DNA from: Oopsacas minuta
Taxonomy: Eukaryota > Porifera > Hexactinellida > Lyssacinosida > Leucopsacidae
Assembly (NCBI GenBank): GCA_024704765.1
Contig: JAKMXF010000022.1
Span: 449,055 to 513,054 of the forward strand
Direction of reading: 5' to 3'
Length of the DNA stretch: 64,000 nt
Shown here piece by piece: positions 14,601 to 28,000 of the stretch. Each line of letters starts with the position of its first letter. The first letter of the stretch is position 1. The translations under genes and the position numbers were made by a program. The notes beneath the pieces were generated by a model that did not search any database, was not told the DNA's origin, and was given only the letters and a program-made list of their open reading frames with translations.

Positions 14601-17600
14601 GTATTCATTACTGTACAAGAGGCAGTTGTAGATGAATTCAGTGAATACTATAATTGTACAGCAAGTGGTAATCCTATACCACTCATTCACTGGATCAGGA
14701 ATGATGAAACGAGATTGGATGCTTTTAACATTACGATAAATGGGACTTCATTAGTAAGAGGGAGTAATATATTCAGATGCGTTGCTTCGAGTAGAAATGG
14801 TGAAGACTCTCTTGTCGTTTCAGTCATTCTAGTTTCTGAGGAAGTTGATGTAAGTGCGATCAGTGACGCTCTAGACCTTATCAGCAATCAGACCATTCTT
14901 AATGAACAGGAAACAGATGACCTATCCTCTCTCATCCGGACTAGCGTACAATCTGTTGATTCTAATAGAATGAATAACAGTGTCAACTCTACAGACAGTA
15001 ATTCTACCCAAATTGTCGAAATAGTTTCTGATCTATTCTCCGACCTGATTAGATTAGCAGAGAGTGGAATCTCACGGAACGCCTCAGTCAGACTTTTTGA
15101 TACTGGAGGTGAACTTGTCAGAACTTCTCAAATTAACCAAGGTGTGGCAATGAATGAAGAAATTCCATCTCTATTAGAGGTAGCTAACGCTATAATATGA
15201 GGGAAATAAATTCATATTGATAATCAAATATTATTTTAGAACATATGTCTGAATTTGTTACAAAACGTAACCAACACTTACAGACCTCTAGCTATCTCTG
15301 TTAATGGAATAGAAGATTTGGGAATTAAATTTATCGAAAATCTCAACACAACAGAGCCAAGTGTTATTGATGATCCTGAAAGCAGTATATTCTTCGAAGC
15401 ACAAGAATTGAATGAAACCGTTTATGATAATTCAACTATGACCTTTCCAATGACAAATCGAACTACAAATTCCTCTGAACAAGTTTCTGTACCTGGCAGT
15501 TTACTCCAAGCATTGATGAATTCGAGTAACAACAGTGGTATTGCTCCTAGGATTACAGTAAGTTGGGTTTTTAGTGAGCCCATTGCCTGTAGATCTAGAA
15601 TATTTCTATTGAATATATTTAATTTTCTGATATCTTCTTGTAGATTTCCACAACAGTGATTGGAGAACAACGAGAAAATATTAGCAGAATAGTTGCGTTT
15701 ACTCTTATGGATAGAAGTTCAAAACCTGTAAATCTCTTTGGAAATAGTGTAAGTAATTGAAATGTAACAAATTTGCAACCGAATTTCAGTATTCGGTTAA
15801 TCCACTATTCATGAATACTGATATTCGGTTCGATCGGTTTCAACCTTGAAATGTAATAGAATGTACTATGTATAATGTTTTGTTCACTCATATGCATACA
15901 CTGAGATTATAGAGCCCGCCTCTGGCTGAGAACATTCGATATATATACATATAATATAAGATGTCTTTGTTGTTCTTTGTTGAGTACATATAATAGCAGA
16001 TACTTTTGGCCTTTTAAAAGTAGCATTGGGAATAAAATACCCACACAATTCGTTTATACGGGACTGTTTCCTTTAGATCAATATAACACTTGAAACCACT
16101 CCAGCTCCAAAAGGGTTTGAACATGTGTGTGTTGCACTAAATAGAACTACAAATACCTGGTCAACAGTTGGTGTTAAGATGGTTAAAGAAGATGATGAGA
16201 TGAACACTACAACTTGTGAAACAAACCATTTGACTAGCTTTGCTGTATTGATACAAGTTAAACCAGTTGAAGTGTCCTTTGTTGAGAAAATAATCGCTTC
16301 AGTTTTCTCCTACTTCTTGCTGAGCATATCCTTTTTATTCCTACTGGCTACACTTATACTCTTCTGTATAGGTGGTAGGACATTCCTAAAGGTTGAAATG
16401 AACATATTATACCTTAACTATGGTATTGCCCTCACTTGTGCTAACGGTCTCTTCCTTTTCGGAGTGGAACTTGGAAAATTCCATCCCGTCTCCTGCACCA
16501 TCGTAGCACTATTCCTTCACTACTTTTGGAGTACTGTCTTTTCTTGGAGTCTCTGCAACGCAATACTCATATTTTATAGATTATTCATTGGTGAGTTATA
16601 TCTTTGGGGATGCATATTTGATATTTCTAACATTCCCCATTCCCCACTTATAATTTCAAGGAGTAGAGGTTCGTTTCTATCGAAATGAACCCAAATCGAC
16701 CAAAATCGACCAAAATTCCCCCACTTATAAAGGTTGTACTACTGTACACATCAAATTTCTCATTTTACAATTTGTCCATATTTAGGTATTTTGAGCAACA
16801 GAAAGATTTGGCCATATCTAGTCTTCTTCGGGTGGTTATCTCCCTTACCTCTGGTAATAATATCAGTTAGCATAAAACAATCTGCTTACAGTAACCATCT
16901 AGCTGGCTATTGCTGGCTTTCAAATGAAGATGGACTCATATGGGCCTTCCTGGGTCCAGTATTCCTCGTATTAATCCTGAATGCAATCATACTCACTACA
17001 AGTGCAATTCGTATTGGCACAGCCAGGAAGAATCTTGACAAAGTAAAACAATTGCGTGTTGCACTATTGAGTGCATTCATTCTAACTCCAGTACTGGGCA
17101 TGCCTTGGATCGTATCATTTGCTAAAATAATAACAGTGGGTATAGAAGATGAGCTAGCATTGGCTATACTAGACAAGTTCATAGATTGGGTATTCATTTG
17201 TTTGAATGCTCCAGCAGGAGTGGTATTCTTTATAATCATTTTCAAGAGATTCAGGGAACATCGAAAATTGCTGAGACAAAAGGAAACAGCAGGAAATAGA
17301 ACTGGTATCCCTTCTGATTTTAGCAAATTCAAGAAGAATAATCTATCTGCTCGTGGATCTATAACATCTATCACAGGGCTCACAATTGTCAACCCGAATC
17401 GGGGGCATAACAATCCTTCATGTTCATCAGAAGTATCAAACGCAGTTTATGATCCCTCTACTATGTCATCGAGCAATCAAGATGGGATCGAATTCGAGAC
17501 TATTCATGAAACAAAAGCTCCATATGATTATCCATGCGAGCAAGAGGGTGACGATGTTAAATTAACAGCTGATGATGATGATGAAACAGCAGATACTTCA

Positions 17601-18512
17601 TTCATTTCCAGAGGGATTGTCTTTTTCAAGAATTCATTTAAGTTATCTAACAAAGAGAGTAATGGTGGTGTAGGAGCAGACCAATCGTCAGCACCAAGTC
17701 CTAAGAGGAGCAAATACCATGACCTTTATTTGCAACATATACATCAAATAACTGACAAATCTAATTATGGAATAAACGTAGAATATGGTACAGAAATTGT
17801 AACTGAAGATGGTGTGAAAATTCGTAAAAAATCTATACCCAGTTCGAGCTCAAGCAGGCTTAGTTGTGAACATGCCATTAAGGTTGTAGAGCTGAAACAG
17901 TATTTTGATGATTCGCCAAATTCACCAACTGTACAAGAATTTTTTTCTGAGTCTGATAAAGATTCTATCCCTGTGATACAAGAAAATGATAAACCTGAAG
18001 TAGGACATCCTCTCATGGAACAATACTCCTCTCCACAACGAAAACTAACCCCGCTGCTTGAACCTGATAATGGTGAAATTGAACTATCAAAGGATACTAA
18101 GCACTGGACTAAATTCGAAGAAGATAATGATTTCAATCTTCCGTCTCCTAAAACTATAACCGAGTTTGAACAAACATCCAGTCAACCTCGTGAAAAGAAG
18201 TCAGCTGAAGCCTCAACTTTGGGAAAGGCCAGTTCTCTCGAATACATAGGTACAGAAGATATAAAGCCAAAACAGCGCAGAAGTGCTGATTCACAAGGGG
18301 AACGAATACCAAATACCAGTGTTAGTCATAATATTAAACAATACTCACCCAAAAAAGCTCATAGCACTGGGGCTACTAACGAAAATGATGCTCCAGCTTC
18401 ATTTCCAAACATTGATCCAGAAACTCCAAATAGTTTGAACCCTTTTGATCATTTGGAATCTGAGCAAAACCAAAGTGCAGGAAATACTGTTAATCTGAAA
18501 TTTAACCCATAA
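8609..18512 (+). CDS. Lectin-FN3-Ig adhesion GPCR, gene B
   Basis: Complete gene model, 2,466 aa. Exons: 8609-8660 (signal peptide, starts MRIYRILFF), 8810-9187 (C-type-lectin-like domain), twelve phase-1 FN3 exons (9267-9578, 9813-10118, 10180-10488, 10781-11086, 11385-11687, 11761-12066, 12140-12451, 12522-12827, 12896-13195, 13270-13578, 13636-13947, 14060-14371), 14566-15179 (Ig and start of GAIN), 15240-15557, 15644-15748, 16077-16590 (GPS, TM1-3), 16786-18512 (TM4-7, tail). All exon lengths fit the frame. The protein should be self-cleaved at NHLTS and signal through G proteins. TM3/ECL2 cysteines (SCTIVALFLHYF, GYCWLS) are present. The 570-odd residue tail carries the YHDLYLQHIHQI motif shared with A and C but ends in FNP, so it lacks a PDZ-type end. 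Relative to C it lacks two FN3 exons just before the last one, and the extra FN3 exons near the lectin domain. The splice donor after 15179 (GTAGCT) is weak. Confidence 0.92.
12140..13947 (+). repeat. Five-exon FN3 block, copy in gene B
   Basis: Exons 12140-13947 of gene B and their introns match 29179-30986 of gene C at a constant offset of 17,039 bp for all five exon starts. There are only scattered substitutions, even in the introns (for example the intron after 12895-13195). This indicates a recent duplication or conversion of the whole block. Confidence 0.9.
16065..17260 (+). repeat. GPS-7TM tract shared with gene C (copy 1)
   Basis: These 1,196 bp match 36663-37858 at a constant offset of 20,598 bp, the intron between the two TM exons included. 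The only difference I saw is at 17176 (Lys codon here, Arg in C). Similarity stops 12 bp before the exon start on one side and just after TM7 on the other, where the tails diverge. Confidence 0.9.
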
Positions 18513-19020
18513 TTTGTATTTTAAATATTTTTGTTTCCCCTTTATGTAGATTTTGATAGAACTCTCTGATCTTTGAATTGTAATATGTAATAATATATTA
18601 AAAGTTTGTTTATGTTTCTATTAAATATACATCAAATACCCTACGTATGTAATTTGCCAATTCCAGTAATCGGCAAAGAGCAGCTTGCAATTGATCAACT
18701 GAAATTATTTGCAATCGATCATTAGGGAAGGTTTGCAATTATTCAGAAAATTTGCATAATTCAAACACTCAAATATGGATATAGTCAATTACATTAGATG
18801 ATTAAGAAAATTCTAGTAACTTGAGAAGTGGAAAAGATACATTATGTATATATCCTTCTAGAATTATTACAAAGAGCAATTTTATCAGGCAAACATCATT
18901 GTTCTCTATACAAGTTTGGATAATATAAATTGAGTAATAATCTTATTTCACATAATTATTAAGTGCAGTTACCTACATATTAATTGGTTGGAAACTGTCA
19001 AATTTGTATAAATATTTTAA
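18513..19020. other. Intergenic region B/C
   Basis: This 508-bp AT-rich spacer should hold the 3' UTR of B (AATATATTAAA near 18592) and the promoter of C. I see no coding or RNA gene in it. Confidence 0.6.
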
Positions 19021-22000
19021 ATGAGAATTTATAGAATTCTTTTATTTGCCCTTCTGGTACATTTTGCTGAAGGTATGTTGTCCTTTAGAATTAATTTTTG
19101 AGTCTTCCTTGCATACTTTTGTTAATCTAGGATTATTGCTTAGAAATACCAAGGTTTTTATCTAATTTGATAATTAGAACGAATATTCGAATATTCTGTG
19201 TATTTATTCCTATTCTTAATATTGTAGTATTAACATCAGCTGACTCATCCATCCTAAGCTGTGACTTAATTCTAAACGGCTATTGCTATGAACATTTCAC
19301 TCAAAAGAGTAATTGGACAGATGCAAACTCCAGCTGTGTAGATTGGGGAGGTGAATTAGTCAGTCTGTATACACAAACTCTAACTGATTTTCTACCATAT
19401 CTGATTTCTATCAACACTGTATGGACTTCTGCAAACAATCTACAAACAAACAACTTCACTCTAGTTTGGAGTAATGGTAGTGAAGTAGATCTGTTACCTG
19501 CAGACACTAATATAACAGAATTTGCTTGTGGTTATGTGTCTGTCTCTGGTGGATTTAATATTTCCATCTGTAACACAACTAGAAGTTACATCTGTACCAA
19601 AGAAGGTTAGTTTATTATTTTATTCATTTAGAATTGTTCATATATATTTTCTATACAAACATATATAGTAATTCTAATTCCATCGTCTGCTCCTGGGAAT
19701 CTAAATGTGACTGCTACGAACTCAACTAGTATACTTATCTCATGGATACCTCCTCAATATCCTTCTTACACTCAGCAGCAACAACAACAACGAGACGAAC
19801 AACTCACAAGTTATATACTAGTAATAATCTCAGGGTTAGAACCAGATAGAAATGAAATGGAATATGAATTACCAACAGATACTCAGTCTTTTAGAGTAAC
19901 AGGTTTAGAAGAAGGAACTCATTACACAATCCAGATAAGTGCAGCTACTAGAGCTGGAATTGGACCTGTCAACTCATCAAGTGTATTTACGCCAGAATCA
20001 GGTAAATTAGTGATTTACTGTACAGGTGTATTCATCAGTGTTGTATACATGTATTATTATCATATTTTAGTACCCACTGGAGAAGTATTAAATTTGACAG
20101 TTATAGAAGTAGATAGCAGAGGAATGTTTGTATCCTGGAGTCCCCCAGCTGTGAGTCTTCAGAACGGTGAAATAAACGGTTACAGGATAGTGATGAGAAG
20201 AGATTCTACAGTAGTGTTGAACATCACTACAACATCTGTATGCTACTCCATATCAGATCTATATCCTCATATAAACTACAGTGTGAGTGTATCTCCTATA
20301 AATTCTGAAGGAGAAGGACCTTCTCTTTCAATCTACCAATACACTGAATCTGAAGGTAAATATTATTTGATTATACAACTAAGTTATTTTAACATTTTGA
20401 TTACTAACCTGTTCACTTAGCTTTTACAAATTAAAATAAGTAAGTCAGCATAATTATGTGTATTACGTAATGAAAAAAACAAAATATAATTACAGGTCCA
20501 AATACTTTACACTTTTCTTAGAAAATGCATTAATACTTTATAAAGTAAACACTGACTATAAAGGTAGTTCCATATGTAATTATATACCCTTCTTCTAGCT
20601 AGCTTGGGCGATTTATGTTTTTTATAGTATTACCTAATAAGGAGTCATTAAGTTATAGATATTAAATATCTGTTAACTCCGAAGGTACTTTACTCTACGT
20701 AGATTCTTCCATGTGACTAGAATACGTAGTTAGCGATTGTAATTTATTTGTAATACAAGTACTGACTTTATATATTATTTCTGAATAGTTCCTTCTTCAT
20801 CTGTTCGTAACCTAACAACATCAACAACAAGCCAGAATGCTACATCCATCTTTGTTAGTTGGATCGTTCCTATACCGAATGATCTGAACGGTATTCTAGT
20901 TAACTACTCCATTAGTTATTTTGGTATAGAAATTGATACAACACTCAGGGTTATATATTTGTCTGATCCTGATGATAATGAATCTATTACTCTAATCGAT
21001 CTGCAAGAATACACAACATATTCTATAAGTGTAGCTGCTTACACAATAGTGGGTAAAGGTCCTGATGCTATCATCACACAAAGAACGAATCAAGATGGTG
21101 AGTGTTGGTTAGATAGATGTTTATTGTTTTGTTGATTGTATTTTAACCATTCTTATTGTTTTCAAGCTCCATCTAGCATTCCTACATCCCTTCAAGCTAC
21201 ACCTCTCTCTCCTACCATCCTCAGCATCACCTGGGAAGATCCTGTCTATATCAATCAAAATGGTATCATCACTACCTACATACTGACTTATGAAGGGATA
21301 GAGAGAGACACACAGCTACGTACACTGACACTCCCTCAGACTAACCTTTCTCTCACCTGTCATAACTTGGATTCTCTTGAGGAGTATACCACTTACAAGA
21401 TTTCGGTCTCAGCCTCTACCACTGTTGGAGCTGGACCTGTTTCAAGAGTTACTGTGAGAACTCTTGAAAATGGTAAGACTTTAGTGATAGTATCCTCTAT
21501 TATTATTTGCGGAAATACTTACCCCCGAGAATACATTTTGGTGCGTTTTACTGAAGAACATCTTATCCGAAATTTCTTCCTAACAATTATTAGAGTTTTG
21601 GAGAGAAATTCCGTATTACCGAAAGTAGGACTTTACTCGATTACATATTACCTGAGTTATACTGTAGTTAATTCCATTTAATTATAACTCAGCTTAGCTT
21701 GACTGTTCAGAGCAGACGCGTCTTAGTCGAGTTGAGTCAACCTACAGATTATTGGCTAATCTCTTGTATTGTGTATCAACTGAAATTGAGCGAAACATAT
21801 TGTATAGATCAGTTTTCGTTAAGACAATTATTCTCCTATTCTAACAATCCCTATTTTGTAGTTCCATCATCTACAGTCCGTAATCTAACTGCTGAACCTA
21901 GTTCCAGTTCCATTACAGTAGGCTGGTATGAACCAATCATGAATGATTTGAATGGCGTACCCACTTACTACACACTGAGATACTCTGGAGTTGAGTTTCA

Positions 22001-25000
22001 GACTGAAGAGAAGACAGTTGTAGTCAACTACACTTCTTCTGGAAATGAGACTGTCACTCTAACTGGTTTAGAGGCTTACACAGTATACGAGATATCTGTT
22101 ACTTTGTCTACGAGTATTGGAGAGGGAGATCCTGCAAATATTGATATTCGAACACTGGAGACAGTTCCCACTGGTACACCCACCGATCTCAACACTAATG
22201 TCCTCTCTGCTAACATCATCAGTGTGACATGGGGTCATCCTATCTCCATTGAACAGAACGGAGTGATCACTGAATACACTCTAACCTACAGAGGCGTGGA
22301 ACGAGACACAACATCTCGTGAAGTAACTCTCTATTCAAATGATACATTCTTTACTAACTACATTCTATCACAACTTGATGAACATACAAACTACAACATT
22401 TCTGTATCAGCCAGTACATCAGTTGGAACAGGTCCAGCTTCTTCTCTTCAAACATTAACAGATCAGAATGGTAAGTCTGATATTAACATTGCTATTTGTT
22501 TGATCAAGTATTTGCATTGCATTGAATCGTTGGACTGCATTGCCATTTCTTGCCTCACTGTTGTATTTCATTCTTATTGTCTAATTTTATTCCTTTAACC
22601 TATAACATTTAAGAATATAACAAATATGTAACCTATCAATATCCTTGTCTTATAATATTTCCTTTTACGTATCCTCATCCCTTCCATTCTTCCTGGATGA
22701 AAGTATTATGTATACTTATATTTATTGCATGGAATATCTTTTCAGTTATTTAAATATTCTAAATTAATGAAATCTCTTCAAACATATTAGGTAAACTGAA
22801 TCAATATTGAAATACTGGTCTGTCCTTAGATATTGTTTATTTATTTTATAATGTTTGGGTTAACTCGAGATACATAATCAGTCGAATCGTCAATATCTAA
22901 CAAAATATTATGATGATAATGTTTGCTAAGCAGCAAGTAAGATTGCATTTTTTTTGGTAGTTGAAAAGTGTCAAAACATATGAACTTTCTTAGCACAGCT
23001 TTTCGAATACATGTTTCATTTCTATATTTTGCTTCTCAACGAGATTCATCACTTCCTTATTTTCTAGTTCCATCATCTACAGTCCGTAGCCTAACTGCTG
23101 TACCTAGTGCCAGTTCCATTACAGTAAGCTGGAATGAACCAATCATGGATGACTTTAATGGTGTACCCACTTACTACACACTGAGATACTCTGGAGTTGA
23201 GTTTCAGACTGAAGAGAAGACAGTTGTAGTCAACTACACTTCTTCTGGAAATGAGATGGTCTCTCTAACTGGTTTAGAGGCTTACACAGTATATGAGATA
23301 TCCGTTACTTTGTCTACGAGTATTGGAGAGGGAGATCCTGCAAATATCGATATTCGAACACTGGAGACAGTTCCCACTGGTACACCCACCGATCTCAACA
23401 CTAATGTCCTCTCTGCTAACATCATCAGTGTGACATGGGGTCATCCTATCTCCATTGAACAGAACGGAGTGATCACTGAATACACTCTAACCTACAGAGG
23501 CGTGGAACGAGACACAGCATCTAGAGAAATAATTCTTCTCTCAAATGAACCATATTTCACTAGTTATGTTATTACTCAATTGGATGAACATACAACTTAT
23601 GATATTGATGTTGCAGCTAGCACAATGATAGGAATTGGTCCAATTGCTAGTATTAGGACTATTACAGATCAAGATGGTGGGTTCAGTCACTACATTTCAT
23701 TATCTACTATTTCTTTCGATTCTGATCATTTATCCTATTTCTATTCTTGTAGTTCCTTCTGCTGCCCCTAACAACGTTGCAACTAGTGTAGTTAACTCTA
23801 CAGCCATTCTCTTAACATGGGATGCTCCAGACCTCTCTGATAGAAATGGAATCCTCCTCTACTACACACTGACTTACTTCGGTGTAGAATTGGATCAAAT
23901 AGTACGAGTAGTTAATTACACCATTGAAGGTTCTAATCACTCCAATCAGACATATGAATTCTCAGGACTACAGGAATACACTGTGTATGAGTTTAGAGTA
24001 GCTGCTCATACTAGTTTAGGAGAGGGTGTAACTGCAAGTGCTTCAGCTAGAACAGATGAATCAGGTGAGTTTATTCTGCAATATTTTAGGATTAACGAAC
24101 CCATTGGCGGATCCACGGGCCCAGGGACGTAACTAATGTTTACACTGCATACTGGTACGCCAAAACTGTATAAAGGTAGGCCCTACAGCCTATAAGTCCG
24201 GATGTTCTTAGTTGATATTCTTCAAATTTCTAGTGGCCTGTGGGCACAATGTGTTCACAGTACCTAAATGAATGTACTCTAGGGCCTGAATACATGGGCC
24301 CCACTGACTCCTGCTTATTATTTTACATTTTTTGCACCCCCCCTTATGAGGATTCCTGGATCTGCTAGTGTTACCCGTCCAATATTTGATATAGTGTGTA
24401 TATATTTCCAGTACCTACTACTCAGCCATCTGAATTGAATGTACAGATCCTATCGTCTTCAATATTGATAGCAACTTGGTATGAACCTCCCTTCTCTGAA
24501 CAGAACGGTATACTAACAAAGTACAGAGTAACATGGCGTGGTTTAGAGAGAGACACAGAAGTGAGACTAGAAGACATTCCAGTGAGCAGTACCTCCAATA
24601 CATCTTACGCATTGACTGATCTAGATGCATACACAAGCTATGAAGTGAATGTGAGTAGTTTCACTTCAGTAGGAGCTGGTCCAATCTCTAGTTATACAGT
24701 GACTACTCTACAAGATAGTGAGTTTAATTTTTTGATATATTTGTATTCTAAAATCTAATCTCATTAATTCTTTCTTAGTTCCTTCTTCATCTGTTCGTAA
24801 CCTAACAACATCAACAACAAGCCAGAATGCTACATCCATCTTTGTTAGTTGGATCATTCCTATACCGAATGATCTGAACGGTATTCTAGTTAACTACTCC
24901 ATTAGTTATTTTGGTATAGAAATTGATACAACACTCAGGGTTATATATTTGTCTGATCCTAATGATAATGAATCTATTACTCTAATCGATCTGCAAGAAT

Positions 25001-28000
25001 ACACAACATATTCTATAAGTGTAGCTGCTTACACAATAGTGGGTAAAGGTCCTGATGCTATCATCACACAAAGAACCAATCAAGATGGTGAGTGTTGGTT
25101 AGATAGATGTTTATTGTTTTGTTGATTGTATTTTAACCATTCTTATTGTTTTCAAGCTCCATCTAGCATTCCTACATCCCTTCAAGCTACACCTCTCTCC
25201 CCTACCATCCTCAGCATCACCTGGGAAGATCCTGTCTATATCAATCAAAATGGTATCATCACTACCTACACACTGACTTATGAAGGGATAGAGAGAGACA
25301 CACAGCTACGTACACTGACACTCCCTCAGACTAACCTTTCTCTCACCTGTCATAACTTGGATTCTCTTGAGGAGTATACCACTTACAAGATTTCGGTCTC
25401 AGCCTCTACCACCGTTGGAGCTGGACCTGTTTCAAGAGTTACTGTGAGAACTCTTGAAAATGGTAAGACTTTAGTGATAATGTTGTTTGATCTATCACTA
25501 CTATCAATAATTCATCTTGGGTTTGTCCAATATAATTCAACTATATTCTCCATATGCTTGGTGAAATCCTGATTCGCATACGTATTGAGTTTAGCTAGCT
25601 TATTCACATTATAAAATAATTAATGAAACTCACAGGAATAATTAATAAGTGTGAAAATCGAATTCAGTTCATGCGATATATCTTTCCACGTTTAATTAAT
25701 TTATAATACTTCCTTGATAAACAGGTTAAATACAAATTTTGTAAAATTGCGAAATTCGAGTTCCAAATACCATGCAATAAATACTTTCCTTGCCAACAGA
25801 CAAACCGACAGTTAGACAAATGCACCAATTGAGATCTATTAATAGTGTAAATATTCAAAAATAGGGAATAACTAATTCAGATACTTTTGCAAGTAGTTAC
25901 ATGTCTGAAAATTATGAAATATTGCAATTATAATAACCAGAGTGTAGTTCAAGAGATATCTGCGAGGGAAGTTGAAGTACAGAGCTATGTAATGTATCTA
26001 CCTAAAAATACTGGCCATATATAGTCTGGTTACAATATTATTCCCCGATATCTCATAAACTCTAAATTTTGATATTTGAAATTGTAGAATAGTTAACCAC
26101 ATATGAAACACTTGTGCAGCATAAGGCTGCGGTAGGTACAACCAGCGCCATGCCACATCTCATATCAATCATTTCTATAATTGAAATAGCATTGAGTTAC
26201 TGCTCATTGGAAAACATTTATGTTTATGGCATGAGTAGTCCAACTACCATATCACCACAACTTTATGTACGTATAGATGGTACGGCCTCACCGTACAAAT
26301 TTTGATAGGATAAGCCACTTGAAACCGTATTCATAATATTAGAGCTAGTTTTCAATATAGTCCATTTAATGACTTGAATGGATTTCACTGAGAGGAAACA
26401 CATTTTCTATGGACAATCCATAAATATCAACAAATATCCATAAATATCCATAAATATCTAGACATATCTAGATGATGTACATTGCGCGACTCCTTAATTA
26501 CACCTGAAATGCTTGAATAATTCATTTGTAGTAAAAATACCGATTCTTCCAAAATATATAAACCTATATCATCCTACATTTCTAGTTCCATCATCTACAG
26601 TCCGTAGCCTAACTGCTGTACCTAGTGCCAGTTCCATTACAGTAAGCTGGAATGAACCAATCATGGATGACTTTAATGGTGTACCCACTTACTACACACT
26701 GAGATACTCTGGAGTTAGGTTTCAGACTGAAGAGAAGATAGTTGTAGTCAACTACACTTCTTCTGGAAATGAGATGGTCTCTCTAACTGGTTTAGAGGCT
26801 TACACAGTATATGAGATATCCGTTACTTTGTCTACAAGTATTGGAGAGGGAGATCCTGCAAATATCGATATTCGAACACTGGAGACAGTTCCCACTGGTA
26901 CACCCACCGATCTCAACACTAATGTCCTCTCTGCTAACATCATCAGTGTGACATGGGGTCATCCTATCTCCATTGAACAGAACGGAGTGATCACTGAATA
27001 CACTCTAACCTACAGAGGCGTGGAACGAGACACAGAATCTAGAGAAATAATTCTTCTCTCAAATGAACCATATTTCACTAGTTATGTTATTACTCAATTG
27101 GATGAACATACAACTTATGATATTGATGTTGCAGCTAGCACAATGATAGGAATTGGTCCAATTGCTAGTATTAGGACTATTACAGATCAAGATGGTGGGT
27201 TCAGTCACTACATTTCATTATCTACTATTTCTTTCGATTCTGATCATTTATCCTATTTCTATTCTTGTAGTTCCTTCTGCTGCCCCTAACAACGTTGCAA
27301 CTAGTGTAGTTAACTCTACAGCCATTCTCTTAACATGGGATGCTCCAGACCTCTCTGATAGAAATGGAATCCTCCTCTACTACACACTGACTTACTTCGG
27401 TGTAGAATTGGATCAAATAGTACGAGTAGTTAATTACACCATTGAAGGTTCTAATCACTCCAATCAGACATATGAGTTCTCAGGACTACAGGAATACACT
27501 GTGTATGAGTTTAGAGTAGCTGCTCATACTAGTTTAGGAGAGGGTGTAACTGCAAGTGTTTCAACTAGGACATATGAATCAGGTGAGTTCACCATTGATG
27601 CAGAAATACTTTAGGGTCAAAGGTGTAGCCAGAGTGCGGGACATTGAGTCCTAAAATTGCTTGTGCCCACCAATTCTTTGAATAAAAATGTACTACAGGT
27701 CTACAGCTTTGTGGCACTTATTTTTGCACCTATGCCACACCATCGTTCAGTCCGAGCTTCGCCTCTGTTTAAGGTTAACTTACTTGTCTGTAGTTTCATA
27801 AACGTGTATATTTATAGTTCCCACTGCTCAACCATCCAATCTGAATGTACAGATCCTATCGTCTTCAATCTTAATAGCAACTTGGTATGAACCTCCCTTC
27901 TCTGAACAGAACGGTATACTAACAAAGTACAGAGTAACATGGCGTGGTTTAGAGAGAGATACAGAAGTGAGACTAGAAGACATTCCAGTGAACAGTACCT

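Noticed and set aside
26114-26305. 63-codon frame in the long intron of gene C
   Set aside because: Weak composition, no homology that I recognise, and located inside an intron.
26401-26465. CRISPR-like array
   Set aside because: The short AT-rich tandem repeat has no spacers and is in an animal intron.
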